DNA from: an uncultured bacterium
Lineage (GTDB): Bacteria > Bacteroidota > Bacteroidia > Bacteroidales > CAIWKO01
NCBI GenBank assembly: GCA_903862465.1
Contig: CAIOYH010000023.1
Coordinates: forward strand, 1 to 59,312
Length of the DNA stretch: 59,312 nucleotides
Direction: 5' to 3'
Positions 50,581 to 59,242 of this stretch are shown here, in pieces. Each line of letters opens with the position of its first letter. The first letter of the stretch is position 1. Position numbers and translations under genes: made by a program. The notes beneath the pieces are model-generated. The model saw only the letters and a program-made list of their open reading frames with translations, searched no databases and was not told the origin of the DNA.

Positions 50581-50874
50581 ACCTCCCCTGTTTGTTTAAT
50601 TATCTCCCCTGTTTGTTTACATACCTCATAGGTTATTCTAAATACCCCCGAGGTATCTATAATTACCTCTTAGGTTTCTATAATTACGTCCGAGGTATCT
50701 ATAATTACCTTCTAGGTTTCTATAATTATCTCTGAGGTATCTATAAGTACCTCCTAGGTTTTTATAAGTACCTCCTACGTTTCTATAATTACTTCCGAGG
50801 TTTTTATAGATACTTCTGAGGTTTTTATAGATACTTCTAGAGTTTTTATAATTATCTCCGAGCTTATTACTTTT
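50581..50874. repeat. 21-bp tandem array F (14 units)
   Basis: Units start every 21 bp from 50581 to 50854. Middle units hold ACCTCNGAGGT or ACCTNNTAGGT dyads followed by TTTCTATAATTA. Early units (50581, 50602) differ (CCCCTGTTTGTTT). It lies in the divergent region between the FkbH operon and the radical SAM genes, ending 64 bp before a plus-strand -7 element. Confidence 0.95.
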
Positions 50875-50937
50875 TTATTCAACATGTATATTTAAGAACT
50901 ATTATAAGATTTCTGTGTCAGTATAAAATTAAAATAC

Positions 50938-50945
50938 TATATTTG
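50938..50945 (+). promoter_or_regulatory. -7 promoter element of the radical SAM-MBOAT gene run
   Basis: TATATTTG, 59 bp before the start codon at 51005. No good -33 TTG was found. Confidence 0.5.
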
Positions 50946-51004
50946 CAAACCGACAAGGCTAGTAAAAAAGAAACATTACAATAAAAAAAAGGGGTGCAAC
51001 TTTC

Positions 51005-52498
51005 GTGATAAAAAAAATTCTATTAATTGATGTTGAAATATTCGAGGACAAAAACCATCCCGGAGCCCAATTATATAGTCATCATCCTATCGGATTGTTG
51101 TATCTTATTGCCTCAGCGAAAAGTCAATTCCCCGACATAGAGTTTAAAATTTTTCACACTTCAACAAGCGCTGAACCTGTAAAAGATTTAGAAAACTTGC
51201 TCCTTTCATTCAACCCTGACATGGTAGGTCTTAGGGCATTATCCATAGCTGCCGACTCGTTTAAAATAATAAGCGAAAAAGTTCGGGAAATCAAACCTCA
51301 TATTCCAATAGTCGGTGGCGGTCCCTATCCTTCCATTTCTTACGATGATCTTTTGCATTCAGGCTTAATTGATTTGGCTGTTATTGGAGAAGGAGAAATA
51401 ACCTTTGTTGAGTTGATTAATCAACTGATGAAAACCACCGCTATTCCAACGGATATAAAAGGAACAGCCGTGATAGAAAACGAAAAGCTGAAAGTAAATG
51501 AACAGCAGCCTGTAATTAAAAATATTGATGTTTTGCCGTTTCCTGATTATGATTATATCAACCTGAAAGAATACCATCATCTTAAAAATCATGCATTACA
51601 AGATGCGTCTGAATCGGCATTTATTTTAGGTTCTCGAGGTTGTCCTTATGGCTGTTTTTATTGTCATCAGCTGTTTGGGAAGAGGATTCGTCGCCGTTCT
51701 GCCGAAAATATTGTTGCAGAAATAAGAGAGCATATAGAAAAGCGGGGTATTTTTGATTTTGTTTTCTTGGATGATATTTTTAATGTGCCCATGCCTGAAG
51801 CCAAAAAAGTCTTGTCGTTAATCATCGAAAAACTACCTCCCATAAGAATAAATTTCCCGAATGGCTTGCGTGCCGATTTTATTGATGAAGAGATGCTTGA
51901 TTTGTTTGAAAAAGCAGGAACTGTACACATGGCATTGGCAGTGGAATCCGTAACGCCCCGACTCCAAAAAATGATGGGGAAAAACCTAGATATTGAAAAA
52001 GCAGGAAAGGTCATAGATGCTGCTACGAAACGATTCGTGACCCGAATTTTTTATATAATAGGATTCCCGACAGAAACGTATGAAGAGGCAATGGATACCA
52101 TTAATTTTGCGGCAAAATTTAAGCATGCAGCTCATCCTACCTTAAGCGTTTTGAGGCTATATAATAACTCACGGCTTTTTGATATACTTCAACCGACCGA
52201 GGAACAAATAATGGCGATAGCTTTGCAGGAAAAAAACTTTTTGCATTTAACAATGTTTCATAATACAGAATTTTATGGGGATTTTTTTTCCGAAGAAAAA
52301 GTGCCAATTAAAGGCAAGGACTTAAAAGGACTTTCCTATCATTGGTTGCGTGAAGTTCTTTTTAATCCTGAACGTATCAGACCAAGTCATCAGGTTTTGG
52401 AAAAATTTTATGATAAGGAGAAAATCATAGAATTTTATCAAAGCATCTTTGATAATCTGAATTTTAATGAGAAGGACTTACGAAGATTGTTGAAATAG
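51005..52498 (+). CDS. B12-binding-domain radical SAM protein, copy 1
   Basis: 497 residues, GTG start (51005) preceded by AAAGGGGTG; no upstream ATG is in frame. The N-terminal B12-binding-like Rossmann domain (~1-165, IPIVGGGPYPSISYDDLL) is followed by the radical SAM core with cluster Cys in RGCPYGCFYCHQLFGKRIRRRS, and C-terminal accessory sequence. The classic DxHxxG base-off His motif is not evident, so true cobalamin binding is uncertain. Related enzymes methylate unactivated carbons or phosphinates. The next gene is a close paralogue. Confidence 0.9.
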   Translation: MIKKILLIDVEIFEDKNHPGAQLYSHHPIGLLYLIASAKSQFPDIEFKIFHTSTSAEPVKDLENLLLSFNPDMVGLRALSIAADSFKIISEKVREIKPHIPIVGGGPYPSISYDDLLHSGLIDLAVIGEGEITFVELINQLMKTTAIPTDIKGTAVIENEKLKVNEQQPVIKNIDVLPFPDYDYINLKEYHHLKNHALQDASESAFILGSRGCPYGCFYCHQLFGKRIRRRSAENIVAEIREHIEKRGIFDFVFLDDIFNVPMPEAKKVLSLIIEKLPPIRINFPNGLRADFIDEEMLDLFEKAGTVHMALAVESVTPRLQKMMGKNLDIEKAGKVIDAATKRFVTRIFYIIGFPTETYEEAMDTINFAAKFKHAAHPTLSVLRLYNNSRLFDILQPTEEQIMAIALQEKNFLHLTMFHNTEFYGDFFSEEKVPIKGKDLKGLSYHWLREVLFNPERIRPSHQVLEKFYDKEKIIEFYQSIFDNLNFNEKDLRRLLK

Positions 52499-52544
52499 CT
52501 TCAATAATTGGCTTATAAAGATAAATATGGAGAGGATAAATTAA

Positions 52545-54044
52545 ATGATAAGCAGAATTCTACTTATAGACATTGAATTATTCAGCGATAAAAATAGTCA
52601 TACACAGATATGGTTCAGTCATTACCCTATTGGTTTGCTTTATCTTGCCTCGGCTGCCAAAGAAGCATTTCCGGAATTAGAGTTTAAAGTTTTTCACACA
52701 GCAACAAGCAACAATCCGATAAAGGATATTGAATCGCTTTTAGCATCATTTAAACCCAATCTGATAGGGCTTAGGGCTATGTCGAGAGGCAAAGATCCTT
52801 TTAAATTGGTTGCAGAAAAAATCAGGGAACTAAGACCCGATGTGCCAATAATCGCGGGTGGTCCATATCCTTCAACTTGTTATGATGAAATTTTGTTGGC
52901 AGATATGGTTAACATGGCTGTCATAGGCGAAGGAGAACTAACTTTTGTTGATATCATTGGTCATCTTATGAAATCTCCTGCAATTCCATTGAATTTGAAA
53001 GGCACTGTTGTTATTGAGCAGGGAAAAGTGAAAGTAAACGAGTCGCGTCCTTTAATTCAAAACCTAGATATCATCCCGTTTCCTGATTTTAGCTTACTTA
53101 ATCTGAAAGATTATATTGGTTTCAAAAACCAAGGTTTGCAGGATGTATCAGAATGTGCTATTATTTTCTCTACCCGCGGATGTCCTTACGGTTGTTTTTA
53201 CTGTCACCAACTTTTTGGGAAAAGGATACGTCGTCGTTCGGCTGAAAATGTGGTGGCAGAAATGAAAGAACATGTTGAAAAAAGGGGCATTAAGAACTTT
53301 ATTTTTATTGATGATACGTTTAATGTGCCTATGCCCGAAGCCAAAAAGATTTTAGCCCTTATTGCGCAAAAATTACCGGGCATAAGAATTAATTTTCCCA
53401 ACGGATTTCGTGCCGACCATATAGACGATGAATTGATTGATTTGCTCGAACAAGCCGGAACCGTTGAAATGGCATTAGCTGTCGAAACTGCTGTGCCACG
53501 CTTACAAAAGTTAATCGGGAAAAATCTAGATATTGATAAGGCGAGAAAAGCTATTGATGCGGCTTCTAGACGTTTTATTACGCGTACACTTTTTATTGTT
53601 GGCTTTCCAACTGAAACGTTTGAAGAGGCAATGGAAACTATTAACTTTGCAGCCTCTTTTGAATATGTAGCGCAGCCCATGTTAAGTTTGCTGCGCGTTT
53701 ACAATAATTCCAGGCTGTTTGATATGCTTGAACCTACTCAGGAACAAGCTGCGCAAATTGCATTGCAGGAGAAAAATATTATGCATTTAGAAATGTTTGA
53801 TGATATTGGCTTCTACGGCGACTTGTTTTCAGCTGAAAAGGTCCCTTTAAAAAGCAACGATATTAAAGAGCTTTTAAGCTGTTGGATGCGTTCTGTCCTT
53901 ATAAATCCGAAGCGCATCAACAAAAGTCATGCAATAGCACAAAACTACCTGAATCCTGAAGAAATATTAGAGTTTTACAGAAATGTATTCGATAAACCTT
54001 TGTTTAGTGAAAACGATTTACAAAGGTTGTTAAAATTAAAATGA
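52545..54044 (+). CDS. B12-binding-domain radical SAM protein, copy 2
   Basis: 499 residues, collinear with the 51005-52498 protein over its whole length and clearly homologous (shared CPYGCFYCHQLFGKRIRRRS and EDIxxMPEAKK-type blocks). The same two domains are present. It arises from tandem duplication followed by divergence; both retain the three cluster Cys, so both are probably active with different substrates or successive steps. 46-bp gap to the first copy. Confidence 0.9.
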   Translation: MISRILLIDIELFSDKNSHTQIWFSHYPIGLLYLASAAKEAFPELEFKVFHTATSNNPIKDIESLLASFKPNLIGLRAMSRGKDPFKLVAEKIRELRPDVPIIAGGPYPSTCYDEILLADMVNMAVIGEGELTFVDIIGHLMKSPAIPLNLKGTVVIEQGKVKVNESRPLIQNLDIIPFPDFSLLNLKDYIGFKNQGLQDVSECAIIFSTRGCPYGCFYCHQLFGKRIRRRSAENVVAEMKEHVEKRGIKNFIFIDDTFNVPMPEAKKILALIAQKLPGIRINFPNGFRADHIDDELIDLLEQAGTVEMALAVETAVPRLQKLIGKNLDIDKARKAIDAASRRFITRTLFIVGFPTETFEEAMETINFAASFEYVAQPMLSLLRVYNNSRLFDMLEPTQEQAAQIALQEKNIMHLEMFDDIGFYGDLFSAEKVPLKSNDIKELLSCWMRSVLINPKRINKSHAIAQNYLNPEEILEFYRNVFDKPLFSENDLQRLLKLK

Positions 54045-54164
54045 TCTTTTTGCTGACACTATAGAAATCACACGCTTGAACTCTTTATGAATAGAAAAAT
54101 AAATAAAATTATTTTTATGGCTTGCCTGAATATCAAAATACAATTATTAATCCGAAAGTAATTT

Positions 54165-55559
54165 ATGGTTTTCAGTTCGATCGTTTTTATTTTTATTTTT
54201 CTTCCGATTTTTCTTGTAGGATATTATTTAATGCCAAGAATATGGGCTAAAAACATTTTCCTATTTTTGTCAAGTCTTGGTTTTTATTTTTGGGGCGCCG
54301 GAAACCTTGTGGTCCTATTAATCTTTATTGGGATATTCTCATGGTTTTTCTCAATGCTGATAGCTAAAACAAAATTCAAACGGACTTCTCTTATTATCGC
54401 CATTGCTACATTTATTGGAATTCTTGTCTATTACAAATATTTGGGATTCATCATTGATAGTCTGATTTATGCAGGTATTACGGGAATTCATCAAGTAAAA
54501 CTAGTATCATCCCTTGGTGTCTCATTTTTTACATTTCAGGCTATTTCTTATACCATTAATGTTTATCGGAAGAACGATCGATTTGAGAAAAATCCAGGGT
54601 ACATCATGCTTTATCTGACCATGTTTCCTCAATTAATAGCGGGTCCGATTGTAAGATATAGTAATATTGAACAACAACTGAAACATCGCAAATTTGAATT
54701 AGATAGATTCGCCGAAGGGGTTAAAAGATTTATCATTGGTTTGGGAAAAAAAGTATTGATTGCAAATAGCATTGGTTTTATGGTGAATTCTATTATGGAT
54801 GCTGATATATCTACTATTAGTCCTGCAGTGGCGTGGTTATGCATTGTGGCTTTTGCTGTACAGCTATTGTTTGATTTTTCAGGATACACTGATATGGCTA
54901 TTGGTGTCGGTAAAATGTTGGGCTTTGATCTTCCCGAAAATTTCAACTATCCCTATATCAGCAAATCACTTACTGAATTCTGGAGACGTTGGCACATGTC
55001 ATTATATGCTTGGATAAAAGATTATATTTTCAGTCCTCTTTCCATGAAGATGCGCTATTGGGGAAAAAGCGGAGTGTTCATTGCATTGACTGTAACTTTT
55101 ATAATTTCCGGAATATGGCATGGACCTACATGGAATTTTATCATCTGGGGAGGTTTTCAGGGACTTTTGCTTGGTCTTGAGGAATTGTTTTTCTTAAAGT
55201 ACCTCAAACGGTTAAAAGGTTTTGGCAGGATTTACCTCTGGTTTGTACTCATTTTGTGTGCGGTATTGTTTAGAACAAAAGATATACATCAGGCATTCGG
55301 TTATTATGCAATGATGTTTCATTTTTCAAAACCAGGTGTATTGGGTTTGAATGCTTTTGTTATGCATGAACACATTTTTGCGCTTCTAGCAGGGATATTA
55401 CTGTGCATTCCATTTACGATTTCTGAAAGATTTAAAACCGGGAAAATGAACATGGCTATTCAAACTCTTGGTACTATGTTGCTAGTAATTGTATTTGCCA
55501 TCTCACTGATGAGAATTGTGGGTGATACTAGTAACCCTTTCATTTACTTTAAGTTCTAG
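54165..55559 (+). CDS. MBOAT-family membrane O-acyltransferase
   Basis: 464 residues, about ten membrane segments. AlgI/DltB-type marks: GVSFFTFQAISYTINVYR, MFPQLIAGPIVRYSNIEQQL, EFWRRWHMSLYAWIKDYIF and the invariant His in SGIWHGPTWNFIIWGG. Such proteins pass acyl groups across the inner membrane to a periplasmic partner that puts them on exported glycans. The next gene, 5 bp on, encodes that kind of partner. Confidence 0.95.
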   Translation: MVFSSIVFIFIFLPIFLVGYYLMPRIWAKNIFLFLSSLGFYFWGAGNLVVLLIFIGIFSWFFSMLIAKTKFKRTSLIIAIATFIGILVYYKYLGFIIDSLIYAGITGIHQVKLVSSLGVSFFTFQAISYTINVYRKNDRFEKNPGYIMLYLTMFPQLIAGPIVRYSNIEQQLKHRKFELDRFAEGVKRFIIGLGKKVLIANSIGFMVNSIMDADISTISPAVAWLCIVAFAVQLLFDFSGYTDMAIGVGKMLGFDLPENFNYPYISKSLTEFWRRWHMSLYAWIKDYIFSPLSMKMRYWGKSGVFIALTVTFIISGIWHGPTWNFIIWGGFQGLLLGLEELFFLKYLKRLKGFGRIYLWFVLILCAVLFRTKDIHQAFGYYAMMFHFSKPGVLGLNAFVMHEHIFALLAGILLCIPFTISERFKTGKMNMAIQTLGTMLLVIVFAISLMRIVGDTSNPFIYFKF

Positions 55560-55564
55560 AGAAA

Positions 55565-58500
55565 ATGAATAATAACAAAACCGGCAGAAGCAGTAAAATC
55601 AGATCTTTTATTTTAAAGAGATTGAAGCTTGCCTTCCTGCTTTTTCTTATTATTCCACTGGTTTATTATTTATTATGGAATAATCAGGACCCAAAAACTG
55701 TTGACACAGCACAACATTTGGATTATTTAAGTTATTCTGTGAGATCAACAAACAAAGCAGCATTACGTTTAGTTGAAAAAGAGCAGGATATTATAAGTTG
55801 GAACATCAATTCAGGAGCCTATAAAAATCTTGAGTTTGTTGGTAACATAAGCTGTGAGGATGGGATTAAATTCAAAGCCGACAATCTAAATAGTAATGAT
55901 ACTCTTCTCTTTCTAGGTATTACTATCTATCACAAAAATAAACTTATATCTTTCAATGGTAGCAAGCAAAACATTTCCGTCAGCAATGCGAATCTTGATG
56001 TTAAGAATAGTGTTATACAATTAGTTGTCGAAAAAAGCGGAACTCCCGTAATCATAGATATAAAAACCCCTGCAGATTGGAATAATAACGAACCTCTTCA
56101 TGCAAAGAAGGTCGTAATAGGGTTACTATTCCTATTTGCTTTTTTGTTGATGATATGGATAAATCCTTCAACAAAGTATTTGATAGTATCATTGGGAGTC
56201 ACTATTTTTGTTCTTCTTATTAGTTATATTGTTTTCAATAGTTCTAGTGGAAAGATTACGTTCTCGACATCTTCTAAGATAAATAATGCTGAAATCTTCT
56301 ACAGTCAGACACCTTTCTTTAGTACAACAAAAAGATACTCCTCTGAAAAACTTACAGATGTCTTTAGTCAACCTCTAAACTTAGAAACGGAAAAATATCT
56401 GCGCTTCGATGTAGGTGACAGCCTATTGGATTTGAATCAAATTACAGTAAAACTCAATACCGGCATCTTTTCCAAAAGTTACACTCTTTCTGATTTGCCT
56501 GAGGATAGATTAATTCTGAATGATATGGTATTGATTGGCAAAACATATCATATTACCGGTAATGACCCCTACATTAAGTTAGTTTCGCCATCTTTCATTG
56601 ATACGATTGATTTTCTGCTTTTTCTGGAGCTTAACAAGTTCCTGTTCATTGCGATTATTGTTTTCATCATTTTATTATGCCTGCATAGCTTGCTTGATAA
56701 GAAGTTGAACAGATTAAAACTGAAACCCGCCTATCTGGCGTTTCTATTAATCCCTTTTACGTATTACATGATTAGCCAGCATTGGTTTCCCAATGCAGTT
56801 CAACAGCATTCTGACTATCTTTATTTTTCCGCCAAAACAACACATCCCGGCATATTTACATTGTTTAACGGAAATGATTCTCTGACTTCATGGCTAGTTG
56901 ATTCTCCGGGTTACAAGTATCTCCAATACAAAGGTCATGCGAATATAAATGAGAACTTTTTCATTAAGGTGAAAGGGCTTTCGAAGCAGGATACTGTCTC
57001 GTTTCTTTCTATTAATCTTTTTCACGACAACCAAACCTATTCCCTGTATGAAAAAAGCAATGCCACTTGCAAAATAAACAATGCCCGCTTTGTGGATAAT
57101 ACAAATGCTAGTAATGTTGTGGTGGATAAAACCGGCATTCCTCTAACAGTAAGTTTGATGCCATCAAATATAATGCAGAAAAACAATCAGGAAAACCATA
57201 CTCATGCGATTCTTATTCTCATTATTTTTTGTGTCTTCATTATTGCTCTTTTATTTTCACCGGATCAAAGGTTCTTTATCGTATCAACTATTGTTACATC
57301 CATATTAATGGTTGTGTTTTTCTGGATGAGTAATGAGGTGCAAAGTCTGCTTGTATTAAAAACAAGCTCTCCTGCAGGGAGGGTAGATATATTTTATAAC
57401 AATAATCCCGGCTTTGTTCCTAAACAAACCTATCTGGATATTACAAGCAAATATGAATTCAAATTGCAAATCATGCCTGCTGATTTCTTGTTTTACAGAT
57501 GCGATATTGGAGAAAAAAATGATATAATTAAAGATCTAGGGATAAATTCTACTATTGGAATATTAAGTAATCAATGGGATTACAGCACTGTTTCTCCTGA
57601 CAAAATCCTATTGAATGATATGATACGATGTGGAAATGATTATCGTGTGTGTGGCGATGATCCGTTTATTGCTTTGTCGTCGGCATATCAGATAAAGAAG
57701 TTGCAAGGCTTGGTTTTGATTCGACAGAATTTGTTTTTCTTTCTGTCGCTACTGCTGTTTTTGATAGTAATAATTGTGGGAAAATATTCAAAAGGAGACA
57801 AATTACCCAATTTCTTTCAAGTTGTGTTTTTCCTTACATTTATCTCTACAGGCATTATAATCTATCTGTTTAATTCTGAAAACAGAGTCTTGTTATCAGA
57901 AAACCGTCGAACAACTAAATTCCCTGTTTTTCAGACGGATTCCACTGCTGCTTTTATCAAAGGATTGGATAATTACATTTTAGATCAATTGCCCGGCAGA
58001 AAATATATGATCAGGATGAATAACTTGATGCAATATACGGTTTTCAAACAAGTGGTTAACAGTCAGATCATTCATTTTGGAGAGGACGGATGGATGTATT
58101 TTATTGGCGGACCTGCCAAAGATAATTATGAAAACAGAGTCCCGCTTACGATGGATGAATTGGGCAAAATCAAAAATTTGCTTGAAGCCAGAAGAGATTG
58201 GCTGCAAAAAAGGGACATCTCTTTCTATGTGGTATTTCCACCCATGTGCCAAAGTGTGTATGAAGAATTTGTCGGTCAACGCATGAGACGATATTGTAAG
58301 AAAACAAAGACAGAGCAACTTTTTGAATACCTGAAATCAAACTCAAGCCTGAAAGTTATTGATGTTTACACGCCTTTAATGAAGGCAAAAACCACTTTTC
58401 AGGAAAAACTTTATTTTAAAAACAATTGCCATTGGACCTATTTCGGAGGCTATATTGCCTATTGCGAAATGATTAATTACATGAAAAAGGACTTTACCAA

Positions 58501-58957
58501 CATAGGCGAAGTGGTAAATTCAAAGGACTTTGGATGGGAAGAATCCGCCAATTTCAGACCAGATTTACTGACACTTATGGATATTGACATGTTTTACTCT
58601 TTTCAACAAACTAAACCCAAATTTTATGAGAATATAATCACGGATACTATCTATCCATTTTATTTGGATTTATGGACTCCCAAACCACCTGTCAGTGTTA
58701 TCACTAAAAAGACCACCAATCCGTCAATGCTTATGTATGGAGATTCTTATGCAGGATGTATATTGCCCTTTCTTCTTCAAAACTATAGTAAGACCACTTT
58801 TGTTTGGACACCGCTGTTTCAACCGGCTATCATCGAAAAAGAAAAACCCGATATGGTGATTCAGGAAATGGTGGATGGGAGCATTTTGAACATACTTCTC
58901 AAAAACAAACCCTTTCCAGAGCTGAAAGATAGCACGAATAAACTTCCTCCCAATTAA
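55565..58957 (+). CDS. Giant AlgJ/AlgX-like acyltransferase partner with duplicated N-terminal module
   Basis: 1130 residues. Two homologous modules, each with TM segments and a beta-rich domain: ~20-385 (DYLSYSVRST..SWNINSGAYKNLEF) and ~395-745 (DYLYFSAKTT..SWLVDSPGYKYLQY). A C-terminal SGNH-like AlgJ/AlgX domain follows (~770-1130): GEDGWMYF (~839), NNCHWTYFGGYIAY (His956) and MYGDSYAGC (Ser1061). The catalytic triad in AlgJ/AlgX is Asp-x-His plus Ser; here residue 954 is Asn where Asp is expected. The duplicated modules have no known family. It should receive acyl groups from the MBOAT protein encoded just upstream. Confidence 0.85.
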   Translation: MNNNKTGRSSKIRSFILKRLKLAFLLFLIIPLVYYLLWNNQDPKTVDTAQHLDYLSYSVRSTNKAALRLVEKEQDIISWNINSGAYKNLEFVGNISCEDGIKFKADNLNSNDTLLFLGITIYHKNKLISFNGSKQNISVSNANLDVKNSVIQLVVEKSGTPVIIDIKTPADWNNNEPLHAKKVVIGLLFLFAFLLMIWINPSTKYLIVSLGVTIFVLLISYIVFNSSSGKITFSTSSKINNAEIFYSQTPFFSTTKRYSSEKLTDVFSQPLNLETEKYLRFDVGDSLLDLNQITVKLNTGIFSKSYTLSDLPEDRLILNDMVLIGKTYHITGNDPYIKLVSPSFIDTIDFLLFLELNKFLFIAIIVFIILLCLHSLLDKKLNRLKLKPAYLAFLLIPFTYYMISQHWFPNAVQQHSDYLYFSAKTTHPGIFTLFNGNDSLTSWLVDSPGYKYLQYKGHANINENFFIKVKGLSKQDTVSFLSINLFHDNQTYSLYEKSNATCKINNARFVDNTNASNVVVDKTGIPLTVSLMPSNIMQKNNQENHTHAILILIIFCVFIIALLFSPDQRFFIVSTIVTSILMVVFFWMSNEVQSLLVLKTSSPAGRVDIFYNNNPGFVPKQTYLDITSKYEFKLQIMPADFLFYRCDIGEKNDIIKDLGINSTIGILSNQWDYSTVSPDKILLNDMIRCGNDYRVCGDDPFIALSSAYQIKKLQGLVLIRQNLFFFLSLLLFLIVIIVGKYSKGDKLPNFFQVVFFLTFISTGIIIYLFNSENRVLLSENRRTTKFPVFQTDSTAAFIKGLDNYILDQLPGRKYMIRMNNLMQYTVFKQVVNSQIIHFGEDGWMYFIGGPAKDNYENRVPLTMDELGKIKNLLEARRDWLQKRDISFYVVFPPMCQSVYEEFVGQRMRRYCKKTKTEQLFEYLKSNSSLKVIDVYTPLMKAKTTFQEKLYFKNNCHWTYFGGYIAYCEMINYMKKDFTNIGEVVNSKDFGWEESANFRPDLLTLMDIDMFYSFQQTKPKFYENIITDTIYPFYLDLWTPKPPVSVITKKTTNPSMLMYGDSYAGCILPFLLQNYSKTTFVWTPLFQPAIIEKEKPDMVIQEMVDGSILNILLKNKPFPELKDSTNKLPPN

Positions 58958-59042
58958 GCTTACTTTCGGAAGGGTTCCTCATCATAGAATTAGTAACTTG
59001 TGTCTGCTGAATCACACTATTGAAATTAAAAACCAAACTGCT

Positions 59043-59114
59043 GACTATTTCGGAGTAAACCATGCTAGTGATTCCGGAGCATAGTGTGCCAGTGATTCCG
59101 GAGTAAACCCTGCC
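59043..59114. repeat. 24-bp terminal repeats of the IS21 element
   Basis: Three units at 59043, 59067 and 59091 share AGTGATTCCGGAGTAAACC or close forms. Confidence 0.8.
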
Positions 59115-59242
59115 ACAAAAAGCATAAAAATAAGGCAGGGATAAAAAAGTCAGAAAATAAAAAACCTGACATTCTGGCATGAAGTAGGTCACTAATATTT
59201 CAAAGGCAATATGGAAGCGTATAAGGAAAAATTCTTTATACG

